Shown here in pieces: positions 56,519-64,000 of a stretch of 64,000 nt of DNA; position 1 is the stretch's first letter, and every line of letters begins with the position of its first letter. A model generated the notes under the pieces. The model saw only the letters and a list, made by a program, of their open reading frames with translations. It was not told where the DNA came from and ran no database searches. Both the position numbers and the translations under genes were made by a program. Source of the DNA: Lysobacter sp. (GTDB lineage Bacteria > Pseudomonadota > Gammaproteobacteria > Xanthomonadales > Xanthomonadaceae); NCBI GenBank assembly GCA_013141175.1, contig JABFRN010000001.1, positions 3,244,001-3,308,000 of the forward strand, in the 5' to 3' direction.

Positions 56519-56660
56519 CCTGTCCGATAGAGGAACGCCGGCGGGCTTGCTTCATACGCCACGCATCATAGCCAGCGCGACCCGCAATGCGCAGGATTGT
56601 TCGCCGCAAAGCAGAAGGCCGGCTCGCGCCGGCCTTCGATTCAATTGAGCGCGATGAAGG

Positions 56661-58631
56661 TCAGCGTTGCGCTGCGGGCGCCCCCGCCTGCCACCCACAA
56701 CTCTGTCCCTCGTTCTGCTGTTTCAGCCACTCCTGCAGCGGCGAGAAGTATTCCAGCACTGCCGAGCCGTCCATCTTTTCGCCGCCGGTGAGTTCCTTCA
56801 TGGTCTTCTGCCACGGTTGGCCAGCGCCTTTGCCCAGCATCGCCCAGTACTTCTGGCCGGCGTCCTTGTTGCCGTAGTAGCTGCATTCGTAGAGCGGGCC
56901 TTTGTGGCCGGCGGCGTCGCAGAGGGCTTTGTAGAACTGGAACTGCAGGATGTGGGAAAGGAAGTAGCGGGTGTAGGGGGTGTTGCCGGGGACGTGGTAC
57001 TTCGCGCCGGCGTCGAAGAATTCCTCGCCGCGGGGGGCGATCGGGCCGACGCCCTGGTACTTGGCCTTGAGTTCCCACCATGCCTGGTTGTAGTGGTCGG
57101 GCTTGATCGAGCCGTCGAACACGCCCCAGCGCCAGCGGTCGATCATCAGGCCGAAGGGCATGAACGAGACTTTCGCCAGGGCCATGCGCATCTGCGCGTT
57201 GATCAGCGCTTCCTTGCTCTGGTCCTGCGCGTTGACCAGGCCGATCGATTCCAGGTATTTCGGGGTCATGCCGAGGACGATGGTGTCGCCGATGGCTTCG
57301 TGGAAGCCGTCGTGCGCGCCGGTCTGGAACAGCGGCGGTTTGTCGTTGTAGGCGAGGTAGTAATAGACGTGGCCGAGTTCGTGGTAGATCGTGGTGAACT
57401 CTTCCTCGTTCGGCTTGATGCACATCTTGGTGCGCACGTCGCCGCCCATGGTCATGTCCCAGGCGCTGGCGTGGCAGACCACGTCGCGGTCGCGCGGCTG
57501 GATGAACTGGGTGTTCTGCCAGTAACTTTCCGGCAATTTTGGCATGCCCAGCGAGACGTAGAAATCCTCGGCGCGCTGGGTCATCTGTTTGGCGGTCGCC
57601 AACTGCGCTTCGCGGTCGGCCTCGACGATTTTCTCCGCAGTCGCTTCGCCTTCGATCTTCGCGCGCGCGGCGGAAAGATTGCGCTGGTACTGCGCCTGCA
57701 GCGCGCTGTTGATGTCGAGGCTGCCGGCGCCCTTGTACGGTTCCAGCACGTCCCAGAGGTTGCCCCAGTCCTGTTGCCACATATTGCCCATCAGATGCGC
57801 GGGCAGCATGCCGCCGGCGACCTGGCCCTTGTCGGCGCCGTATTTGGCTTTCAGTTTGGTGCGGGTGTAGCAGTGCAGTTGTTCGTAGAGCGGTTTGACC
57901 TGGCCCCAGAGGCGGTCGGTTTCGGCGGCGATTTCGGCGGGACTCATGTCGTAGCCAGAACGCCACATCTCGCCGGTGTCGGCGAAGCCCATGCCTTTCG
58001 CGCCGTCGTTGACCAGTTCGGCGAAGCGCACGTAATCCTTGCGCATCGGCTGCGAGATGGTGTGCCAGCCCTGCCAGGCATCGAGCTGCGCCTGATAGTC
58101 GCGGCTCTTGGCCAGCACTTCGCTGAGTTCGCCCAGATCGCGGCATTGCTGCTTGTCGCCTTCGCCGGTGCAGTACTTGCCCGCGCCGTAGTCGCCTTCC
58201 ATCTTGGTGGCGATCCTGGTGAGTTCCTCGAGCTTCTTGGCGTCGTCCGGCGGCGGCATCGCGGTCGAGAGTTTCAGCAGCAGGATGGTGCGCGCGCTTT
58301 CCGGCGACATCTTCTGGCCTTCGAACGGCTTCGCCGCCTTGATCCAGGTGTTGAGCAGGGTGAGATAGCGTTCGTTGGCCTTTGCGGCGATGGCCTGGGT
58401 GTCGTCGGTGATGTAGGTCGACGACAGCCACTGCGCTGCGGTCAGATCCGGATAGATCGCCCTGTATTCCTGATTGACGCGGGCCACGAAAGCGTCGGCG
58501 TCCGCATCGGCCTTGGCGGCTGCGGCGGTGTCGCCGGTCGCGGCGTCGCCCGAAGCGTCTTTCTTGCATGCCGACAGGGACAGCAGGCCGGCGCCGATGG
58601 CGAGGGCCAGAAGGGTGGTGCGATGGTTCAC
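56661..58631 (-). CDS. M2 family peptidyl-dipeptidase (ACE-like), lipoprotein
   Basis: A 656-residue zinc peptidase related to angiotensin-converting enzyme. The N-terminus is a lipoprotein signal with lipobox LSLSAC at Cys 22. The zinc motif HELGH is at residues 417-421 in FTTIYHELGHVYYY, the third ligand Glu in HDGFHEAIGD. VCHASAWDM and the C-terminal LGKGAGQPWQKTMKEL region are also conserved. Bacterial M2 enzymes release dipeptides from the C-terminus of peptides; the native substrate is unknown. Codons 428 onward are duplicated at 49564-50228. Confidence 0.95.
   Translation of the reverse strand: MNHRTTLLALAIGAGLLSLSACKKDASGDAATGDTAAAAKADADADAFVARVNQEYRAIYPDLTAAQWLSSTYITDDTQAIAAKANERYLTLLNTWIKAAKPFEGQKMSPESARTILLLKLSTAMPPPDDAKKLEELTRIATKMEGDYGAGKYCTGEGDKQQCRDLGELSEVLAKSRDYQAQLDAWQGWHTISQPMRKDYVRFAELVNDGAKGMGFADTGEMWRSGYDMSPAEIAAETDRLWGQVKPLYEQLHCYTRTKLKAKYGADKGQVAGGMLPAHLMGNMWQQDWGNLWDVLEPYKGAGSLDINSALQAQYQRNLSAARAKIEGEATAEKIVEADREAQLATAKQMTQRAEDFYVSLGMPKLPESYWQNTQFIQPRDRDVVCHASAWDMTMGGDVRTKMCIKPNEEEFTTIYHELGHVYYYLAYNDKPPLFQTGAHDGFHEAIGDTIVLGMTPKYLESIGLVNAQDQSKEALINAQMRMALAKVSFMPFGLMIDRWRWGVFDGSIKPDHYNQAWWELKAKYQGVGPIAPRGEEFFDAGAKYHVPGNTPYTRYFLSHILQFQFYKALCDAAGHKGPLYECSYYGNKDAGQKYWAMLGKGAGQPWQKTMKELTGGEKMDGSAVLEYFSPLQEWLKQQNEGQSCGWQAGAPAAQR
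56683..57347. repeat. 665-bp direct repeat, right copy
   Basis: Right copy of the repeat described at 49564-50228, here part of the intact M2 gene. The left copy begins 22 bp after the HELGH codons in the direction of translation. Confidence 0.93.
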
Positions 58632-58738
58632 GGGGACTCTCCGGTGGCCGGATGGCTTCAGCCCGGGAGGCTAGTGTTCCGCGCCGGTTGGCGCAAGGGC
58701 GGGCGTTGGACGGGCAGGTTGCGGGGGACGCCGAACCC

Positions 58739-59278
58739 TCACCCCCGGCCCCTCTCCCGGCGGGAGAGGGGAGCAAGCCCTTCCGGGAGATGCGGCAGTG
58801 CGTGCAGGAAGGCCGCCGCGTCTTCGGCATCCTGCTCGAACCAGGCCCGGGCCGAGCCCAGCCGGAAGGTGTAGCCCCAGGCGTCCATGTCGGCGAATGC
58901 GCGTTCGATGCCGAAGCCGCGCAGTTCGTCGGCCAGCAGCAGTTGGAGGTAGCAGGTCGCGTCTTCCTCGAATTGCGAGTCGCTGGCGTCGGTATGGACC
59001 CGGGCGCGCAGCTCCGGCGGAATGACGATGAGATGGCAGGCTTCGTGCAGCAGCGAGTGCACCGGCGTATCGCGCCGCGCGTACACGGTGCTGCCGATCA
59101 CGCCGGCTTCGCGTTCGCCCCAGAAACTGCCGGGAATGGGCGCGTCGTCGTCGATCGGTTCGAAATGCAGACCGTAGCGCGCGAGCAGCGCGATCGCCTC
59201 GGCGCGATCGATTTCGCCGAGGGTGAGGACTTTGGATCCTGTGGGAGCGGCGGAAGCCGCGATTGGAATATCGGGCAT
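58739..59278 (-). CDS. Small HExxH protein, putative metallopeptidase
   Basis: A 179-residue soluble protein with a zinc-type motif HSLLHEACHLIVIP near residue 75-90, followed by EEDATCYLQLLLADELRGFG with conserved acidic residues, as in several xanthomonad hypothetical proteins. Both ends derive from repeats: the start sits in the loop of an inverted repeat (59238-59309; residues IAASAAPTG) and the C-terminus (GLAPLSRRERGRG) is a CCCTCTCCCGG palindrome in frame. No signal peptide. Function unknown; proteolytic activity is inference. Confidence 0.65.
   Translation of the reverse strand: MPDIPIAASAAPTGSKVLTLGEIDRAEAIALLARYGLHFEPIDDDAPIPGSFWGEREAGVIGSTVYARRDTPVHSLLHEACHLIVIPPELRARVHTDASDSQFEEDATCYLQLLLADELRGFGIERAFADMDAWGYTFRLGSARAWFEQDAEDAAAFLHALPHLPEGLAPLSRRERGRG
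58749..58771. repeat. Palindromic repeat CCCTCTCCCG/CGGGAGAGGG
   Basis: CCCTCTCCCG, one-base loop, CGGGAGAGGG, another copy of the family at 13944 and 29449/29565. It encodes the last residues of the HExxH protein. Confidence 0.7.
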
Positions 59279-59309
59279 GGTTCATCGCGGCTGAAGCCGC
59301 TCCTACAGG
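59238..59309. repeat. REP-like inverted pair GGAGCGGC..GAAGCCGC flanking a start codon
   Basis: The arm CCTGTGGGAGCGGC...GCCGCGA (59238-59262) pairs with TCGCGGC...GCCGCTCCTACAGG (59285-59309). The 22-base loop contains the ATG (59276-59278) of the HExxH protein. This looks like a two-unit REP element (BIME) of the GGCTTCAGCC family. Confidence 0.75.
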
Positions 59310-59315
59310 AGCGGG

Positions 59316-59579
59316 TCAGGTCGGGGAGGGGCGGCCGTCGGGCAGGGCCACCGAGATGTCGAGGACATCGTGGTCGCCGTCTTTCGCCATTTCGACCCGG
59401 ACCGCATCGACATCGACGCTGACGTATTTGCGGATCACTTCCAGCAGTTCGCGCTGCAGCAGCGGCAGGTAGTCGGGGGCGCCACGGCTGCTGCGTTCCT
59501 GCGCGACGATGATGCGCAGGCGTTCCTTCGCGACCGAGGCGGTGTTCTTCTTGGGCTTCAGGAAGTCGAAGAGGGACAT
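59316..59579 (-). CDS. minE: Cell division topological specificity factor MinE
   Basis: An 87-residue protein. The N-terminal amphipathic membrane-binding and MinD-contact region is [29 protein letters not shown]; the beta-rich dimerisation domain follows ([19 protein letters not shown]). It drives pole-to-pole oscillation of MinCD. It follows minD by 4 bp, the last gene of the min operon. Confidence 0.97.
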   Translation of the reverse strand: MSLFDFLKPKKNTASVAKERLRIIVAQERSSRGAPDYLPLLQRELLEVIRKYVSVDVDAVRVEMAKDGDHDVLDISVALPDGRPSPT

Positions 59580-59583
59580 GGGC

Positions 59584-60393
59584 TCAGCCTCCGAACAGCT
59601 TGCTGAAGAAACCCTTCTTCTCGAACTGCGTGAAGCGCATCGGACGGTCCTCGCCGAGCAGTCGGGCGACGGCGTCGTCGTAGGCCTGTCCGGCGTTCGA
59701 TTCCATGTCGAGGATCACCGGCTCGCCCTTGTTGGAGGCATTGAGCACGTCCGGCGATTCGGGGATCACGCCGACGGTCTTCAGGCCGAGCACGTCTTCG
59801 ACATCCTTGATGCTGAGCATTTCGCCGGTTTCGACCCGCGCCGGGCTGTAGCGGGTGAGCAGCAGGTGTTCCTTGACGCGCTCGCCGTTCTCGGCGCGCT
59901 TGGTCTTCGAGGCGAGCAGGCCGAGGATGCGGTCGGAGTCGCGGACGCTGGAGACTTCCGGATTCACCACCACCACCGCCTGGTCTGCGAAATACATCGC
60001 CAGGAACGCGCCTTTTTCGATACCGGCGGGCGAGTCGCAGAGGATGATGTCGAAACCGTCGTCGGCCAGGTCCTTCAGCACTTTTTCCACGCCTTCCTTG
60101 GTCAGCGCGTCCTTGTCGCGGGTCTGCGAAGCGGCGAGCAGATACAGCGTCTCGAAGCGTTTGTCCTTGATCAGCGCCTGCTTCAGCGAGGCTTCGCCGT
60201 GGATGACGTTGACGAAGTCGTACACCACGCGGCGCTCGCAGCCCATGATCAGGTCGAGGTTGCGCAGGCCGACGTCGAAGTCGATGACCGCGACTTTCTT
60301 GCCGCGCCGTGCGAAACCGCAGGCGAGGCTCGCGCTGGAGGTGGTCTTGCCCACGCCGCCCTTGCCCGATGTGACTACGATGATTTCAGCCAA
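59584..60393 (-). CDS. minD: Septum site-determining ATPase MinD
   Basis: A 269-residue deviant Walker A ATPase: [10 protein letters not shown] at residues 9-18, [30 protein letters not shown] and the C-terminal membrane-targeting amphipathic helix ([16 protein letters not shown]). Start: TTG 60393, decided by GGGAG seven bases upstream and the [13 protein letters not shown] homology; the longer frame overlaps minC. It carries MinC to the membrane and blocks Z-rings away from midcell. Confidence 0.97.
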   Translation of the reverse strand: MAEIIVVTSGKGGVGKTTSSASLACGFARRGKKVAVIDFDVGLRNLDLIMGCERRVVYDFVNVIHGEASLKQALIKDKRFETLYLLAASQTRDKDALTKEGVEKVLKDLADDGFDIILCDSPAGIEKGAFLAMYFADQAVVVVNPEVSSVRDSDRILGLLASKTKRAENGERVKEHLLLTRYSPARVETGEMLSIKDVEDVLGLKTVGVIPESPDVLNASNKGEPVILDMESNAGQAYDDAVARLLGEDRPMRFTQFEKKGFFSKLFGG

Positions 60394-60439
60394 AGTCGTT
60401 CTCCCGTAAAAATGTCTTGCCGATGAAGGCGGGCCGCAC

Positions 60440-61228
60440 TCAGGCAAGCGCGGCGATATGGATCTGTTCGTTGTCCAGCCACACCTGCACGGCCTTGCCG
60501 CGCAGTTCGGCCGGAAGATCCTCCATGACCTTGTAGTGCCCCGCGATCGCGACGAGTTCGGCGTGGAACTCGCGGCAGAAGATGCGGGCCTTGTCGTTGT
60601 CGCGCGCGCCGGCGAGCGCACGCCCGCGCAGCGCGCCGTAGATGTGGATCGAGCCGTCGGCGATCACTTCGGCGCCGGCACCGACGGTGCCGAGCACGGT
60701 CAGATCGCGCTGATCGGCGTAGATCTGCTGGCCGGAGCGGATCGGCGCGGTGTGGACCATGCCGATGTCGGCGGCGGGTTTGACGACCGGTGCGGCAGTT
60801 GCAGGTGCGGCTTTTTTTGTGGGAGGGGCTTCAGCCCCGACGGTCGGGGCTGAAGCCCCTCCCACAGAGGCATCGGCTGCGGGCTCGTATTGCGCACGGA
60901 ATTTCGCCAACAGCGGCAAACCCAGTTCGACCGCCAGACGCTCGTTCTCGCCGCTGCCCCAGGCCAGTGCGACCGGAATCACGCCCGCATCGCGCAGTGC
61001 GACGAGCAGTGCGCGCGCGGTCGCCACATCGGGCGTTCCGGGCAATCCGCCGAAATCGACGATCACCGCCGCGCGCTCGAACAGTTTCGGCGCGCGTGCG
61101 ACGCGGTCGCGCATTTCCGCGCCGAGACGTTCGACATCGAGCGTGCGTACGCGCAGGTTGGCGATGCCGACCTGGCCGATCTTCAGATCGCCGGCCAATT
61201 CGTAGTTCGCGGTCGGTGCCGCGCTCAT
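60440..61228 (-). CDS. minC: Septum site-determining protein MinC with repeat-derived linker
   Basis: A 262-residue protein: N-terminal FtsZ-inhibiting domain (YELAGDLKIGQVGIANLRV, AVIVDFGGLPGTPDVATARALL), linker, then the C-terminal beta-helix domain that binds MinD (IRSGQQIYADQRDLTVLGTVG, SIHIYGALRGRALAGARDN). The linker holds about 16 residues (GGASAPTVGAEAPPT) encoded by a 24-bp perfect inverted repeat at 60818-60866, which makes it longer than in E. coli (231 aa). ATG 61228 overlaps the GNAT stop as ATGA. minD follows after 46 bp. Confidence 0.94.
   Translation of the reverse strand: MSAAPTANYELAGDLKIGQVGIANLRVRTLDVERLGAEMRDRVARAPKLFERAAVIVDFGGLPGTPDVATARALLVALRDAGVIPVALAWGSGENERLAVELGLPLLAKFRAQYEPAADASVGGASAPTVGAEAPPTKKAAPATAAPVVKPAADIGMVHTAPIRSGQQIYADQRDLTVLGTVGAGAEVIADGSIHIYGALRGRALAGARDNDKARIFCREFHAELVAIAGHYKVMEDLPAELRGKAVQVWLDNEQIHIAALA
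60818..60866. repeat. Perfect 24-bp REP-like inverted repeat inside minC
   Basis: TGTGGGAGGGGCTTCAGCCC... (60818-60841) and its exact complement (60843-60866) are separated by a single base. It is the GGGGCTTCAGCCCC element also found near 29352. It is in frame with minC and adds the linker peptide. Confidence 0.9.
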
Positions 61229-61839
61229 GCGCCGGTTCCGGTGGCGAGCGGCGGCTGCAGATCGATCCGCGGCGCGGCCAGCCACGGCACGTTCGGCAGG
61301 TGCGCGCCGTAGGTATCGCGCACCCAGGGATAGCTGCAGAGTTCTTTCATCAGCATCGACGTGCGCAGGCCGGTTTCGGCCATCAGCTGCTGGCCGACCT
61401 CGCGGAAGCCGAAGCTGCCGTGGAACAGCAGGGCGGGATCGGCGCGCGAGGGGTCGCTGCCGGCATCGAGGAAGACTTCGCAGGCCAGTTGCGGGTAGCG
61501 CAGCTCGGCGTAGCTCTGGGCATCGGCGTAGAACGCGCGGCCCACGCCACCGCCGCGGCGGCGGCTGGCGACCACGATGCGGTCGATATAGAAGAAATCC
61601 GGGTAGCGTTCGGCGAACCAGCGGAAGTTGCTGCTGTCGTGGTCCGCATGGTTGCCCACACCGATCATGAAGCCGACGAAGGTGCCGCTGCGCTCCGCCA
61701 CGCGGAAGTATTCGGCGGTGTCGAAGAAATGACGCAGGCGGGGCGGGTCGAAAGGCAGGATCGTGGGGCCGGCGGCATTGTTCAGGGCAAGGACGGAATC
61801 CAGCTCGTGCTCGCGCACGTCGCGGATGACAATCGACAT
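61225..61839 (-). CDS. GNAT family N-acetyltransferase upstream of minC
   Basis: A 204-residue GNAT protein: SIVIRDVREHELDSVLALNN opens, FVGFMIGVG is beta-strand 4 and IDRIVVASRRRGGGVGRAFYADA is motif A with the acetyl-CoA loop. The C-terminal third (about 50 residues) is extra and not recognised. It overlaps minC by ATGA, so it is the first gene of the min operon here. Its substrate is unknown, and a link to cell division is positional only. Confidence 0.85.
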   Translation of the reverse strand: MSIVIRDVREHELDSVLALNNAAGPTILPFDPPRLRHFFDTAEYFRVAERSGTFVGFMIGVGNHADHDSSNFRWFAERYPDFFYIDRIVVASRRRGGGVGRAFYADAQSYAELRYPQLACEVFLDAGSDPSRADPALLFHGSFGFREVGQQLMAETGLRTSMLMKELCSYPWVRDTYGAHLPNVPWLAAPRIDLQPPLATGTGA

Positions 61840-62020
61840 TCCAATGGCTCCGGCAGTGGGTGCGGGGCGGGGGCCGGCACGGTGGGCGCGAAATTATCGC
61901 ACGTGCGCCTGAACCCGGCGAGGTCGGCGACTGGCGGGTGTCCGGGCGATTTGCGCGAAGTGCCGCCATGCATGACTTCCGGTGGGGGGCAGGGGATGGA
62001 TGCTGGCCTACACTGCAGAG

Positions 62021-63256
62021 ATGTTCACGCGCATGAACCACAGCCGTTTGCTGCGTTACGCAGGCCTCTTCACCTGGGGCATGGTCGGCGTGCCGCTGCT
62101 TTTGCTGTCGCTGCAGGCGGTGGAGGGCGGCGACGAGGCGGTCGGGCCGCTGTCCTGGCAAGGGTGGACGGCCTGGGGCGTGTTCGGCGTGTGCTATGCC
62201 TGGTTGACGCGGGGGCTGGGCAGTCGCCGGATCGTCCTGCTGGACCATGGCGTGCTGTTGCTGCTCACCGCCAGCGCGGTCGCGGTCAGTTACTACAACG
62301 AAAGCGGGCTCGGCAGCATTCTGTTGACCGTGGTCGCCTATCTGCTGCCCTGGCTGTTGCCGGTACTGGTCGGTGTGGCCTGGATGGTGATCAGCCAGAT
62401 CGCGATCGTGCCGGTGTTCATCGCGATGGGCATCCCGCCGGTCGAGGCGGTCATGCTTTCGCTGCTGTACGCGGCGTTTTCCAGCTTCATCTTCGTGACC
62501 AGCCTGGTCGCCCGCCAGCAGGCGCAGGCCCGGGAAGAGCAGCGTCGACTGAATGCGGAACTCCGCGCCACGCGCGCGCTGCTTGCGGAGAGCGTCCGGG
62601 TCAATGAGCGTACCCGCATTTCCCGCGAACTCCACGATTTGCTGGGCCATCATCTGACAGCCCTCAGCCTGAATCTGGAGGTCGCGATCCACCTGGCCGA
62701 CGGCAAGGCCCAGGAGCATGTATCCCAGGCCCATACGCTGGCCAAACTGTTGCTCAGCGATGTTCGCGAGGCGGTCAGCCGGATCCGCGACAGCGATGCC
62801 ATCGACATGGCCGCGACCTTGCTCCCGCTGGCCGACAACGTTCCCGGATTGCATATCGATATGCGATTGCCGACGCCATTCCTGATCGACGACGCCGAGC
62901 GCGCCCACGTATTGCTGCGCTGCACACAGGAAATCGTCACCAATGTGGTTCGGCACGCGCAGGCGACCACGCTGGAGCTGCATTACCGCTGGTGCGGCGA
63001 TGGCATCCAGCTGCAGGCCCGCGACGACGGCCGGGGTGCCGATAGCCCGGTGGCCGGCAATGGTCTGCGCGGGATGCGCGAACGGTTGGCGGCATTTGGC
63101 GGTCAGGTCGAGATCGACACCCGGCCGGGCAGCGGCTTCCATCTGACCCTCTTGCTGCCGGTGATCCAGGCGCCCGGCCGGATGGGTCTGCCGCTGGAGC
63201 TTCCGCAGGTGGTGGTGCCGATGGGCCAGCCGCCGGTCAGCGAGGCGGCTGCTTGA
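62021..63256 (+). CDS. Membrane sensor histidine kinase, DesK/HisKA_3 type
   Basis: About 411 residues with five or six N-terminal TM helices and no large periplasmic domain, a coiled coil (ARQQAQAREEQRRLNAELRA), a HisKA_3 domain with the phosphate-accepting His at residue 205 in RISRELHDLLGHHLTAL, and an HATPase domain (TQEIVTNVVRHAQA, DDGRGADSP, GLRGMRERLAAFGG). Membrane-embedded sensing fits membrane fluidity or envelope stress. Start: ATG 62021 (after GCAGAG) or 62033. It is followed by its response regulator after 145 bp. Confidence 0.88.
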   Translation: MFTRMNHSRLLRYAGLFTWGMVGVPLLLLSLQAVEGGDEAVGPLSWQGWTAWGVFGVCYAWLTRGLGSRRIVLLDHGVLLLLTASAVAVSYYNESGLGSILLTVVAYLLPWLLPVLVGVAWMVISQIAIVPVFIAMGIPPVEAVMLSLLYAAFSSFIFVTSLVARQQAQAREEQRRLNAELRATRALLAESVRVNERTRISRELHDLLGHHLTALSLNLEVAIHLADGKAQEHVSQAHTLAKLLLSDVREAVSRIRDSDAIDMAATLLPLADNVPGLHIDMRLPTPFLIDDAERAHVLLRCTQEIVTNVVRHAQATTLELHYRWCGDGIQLQARDDGRGADSPVAGNGLRGMRERLAAFGGQVEIDTRPGSGFHLTLLLPVIQAPGRMGLPLELPQVVVPMGQPPVSEAAA

Positions 63257-63401
63257 GCGCATCCGGACGAAGATCTGAAGGCTGCTGCGTCCGGGGCGGC
63301 CGGCTACACGTATTCAACAGGGGGAGATGGCTCGCTGTCCCGCCACCGCGACCTGCCGGGATCGGCTGGCGCGTTTCCGTTACAAGGACACTGGAGGCAT
63401 C

Positions 63402-64000
63402 ATGATTCGCGTTTGTCTGGTCGACGATCAGACCCTGGTACGCCAGGGTATCCGCTCGCTCTTGGCGCTTGCCGAGGGTATCGAAGTCGTGGCCGAGGCG
63501 TCCGACGGCCGTCAGGCGGTCGAGTTGATCCCGCAGATCAATCCCGATGTCGTTCTGATGGACATGCGGATGCCGGCGATGTCCGGTCTCGAGGCGCTGC
63601 AGGCGCTCAGCAAGCTCAACCAGCTTCCGCCCACCATCATCCTGACCACCTTCGACGACGACCAGCTGGTGCTGGCCGGCATGAAGGCCGGGGCCAAGGG
63701 CTATCTGCTCAAGGACGTCTCGCTCGAGCAACTGGTGGGCGCGATCCAGGCGGTGGCTGGCGGCGGTTCGCTGGTCCAGCCGGCCGTCACGCAGCGGCTG
63801 CTCTCGGGCCTGGAGCACATGCGCAACGACTTCGTCAGCCTCGACCGCCCGGACCCGCTGACCGACCGCGAGACCGAAATCCTGCGCCTGATGGCCTCGG
63901 GCTTCTCCAACAAGGAGATCGCCAACTCGCTGGGCGTGGCCGAGGGCACCATCAAGAATCACGTGTCGAATATTCTGTCGAAGCTTGGCGTCCGGGACCG
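63402..64000 (+). CDS. LuxR/NarL-type response regulator (3' end outside window)
   Basis: An N-terminal receiver (VDDQ acidic pocket, phospho-acceptor Asp 54 in VVLMDMRMP, Lys in GYLLKDV) and a C-terminal LuxR-type HTH (LTDRETEILRLMASGFSNKEIANSLGV, GTIKNHVSNILSKLGVRD). It is the partner of the upstream kinase. ATG 63402 follows GGAGG at good spacing. The frame is open at the window end, probably only about 10-15 residues short of the stop. Confidence 0.93.
   Translation, partial: MIRVCLVDDQTLVRQGIRSLLALAEGIEVVAEASDGRQAVELIPQINPDVVLMDMRMPAMSGLEALQALSKLNQLPPTIILTTFDDDQLVLAGMKAGAKGYLLKDVSLEQLVGAIQAVAGGGSLVQPAVTQRLLSGLEHMRNDFVSLDRPDPLTDRETEILRLMASGFSNKEIANSLGVAEGTIKNHVSNILSKLGVRD

Noticed and set aside
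43444-58631. Region as a prophage or transposon
   Set aside because: No integrase, transposase, structural phage gene, tRNA target or terminal inverted repeat was found; only an internal direct repeat is present.

Overview
The window is high-GC DNA from a gammaproteobacterium, most likely of the Xanthomonadales (Lysobacter/Luteimonas/Xanthomonas-like). The evidence is the rpmF-fabH-fabD-fabG-acpP-fabF-pabB-pabC-mltG-tmk-holB-pilZ order, the minCDE operon, a large TonB-dependent receptor, a Bcr/CflA efflux pump, and several families of short palindromic repeats typical of this group. No tRNA, rRNA, CRISPR array, integrase or transposase was recognised.

Layout. 0-3.4 kb: 3' end of a TrmJ-like RNA methyltransferase, then a PhnD-like periplasmic binding protein paired with a HAMP-GGDEF-EAL enzyme. 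3.4-10.4 kb: ExoD and CorC/HlyC proteins, a phosphate module (DUF47 + Pit) behind two Pho-box-like sites, an alkyltransferase-like protein, a 2OG-Fe(II) oxygenase and a rhomboid protease. 10.4-15 kb: Slp lipoprotein and a MoxR-DUF58-TgpA operon. 15-18 kb: GT39-like glycosyltransferase and Maf. 18-29.3 kb: the fatty-acid synthesis, folate, murein and replication cluster ending in pilZ. 29.3-35.2 kb: methyltransferase, two secreted proteins of unknown function and a TonB receptor. 35.6-43.4 kb: gcvP behind a tandem glycine riboswitch, MFS and APC transporters, a GFA-family protein, and a Rieske oxygenase broken by one frameshift.

43.4-58.6 kb is the unusual part. It is a minus-strand accessory region that looks like a cassette duplicated in tandem. 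Each half carries a large membrane-anchored regulator (OmpR/CadC-type winged helix + nSTAND1-type NTPase + one TM helix + repeat-rich C-terminus), a small protein ending in a shared C-terminal signature (CDPQ..NDP.K.P), a small XRE-like HTH regulator, and M2-peptidase sequence. The M2 gene is intact on the right; on the left only a 665-bp fragment remains, about 98% identical and exactly 7119 bp away. A winged-helix relic of a further regulator lies between the halves. The right half also encodes a three-repeat fucose lectin of the RSL/AAL family and a stefin-like cystatin. Lectin + protease inhibitor + peptidase under NLR-like regulators suggests, as inference, a locus for interaction with eukaryotic cells or for envelope surveillance.

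58.7-64 kb: a small HExxH protein, a GNAT-minC-minD-minE operon, and a DesK-like histidine kinase with a LuxR-type response regulator cut off by the window end. REP-like palindromes recur throughout; one lies in frame inside the MinC linker.
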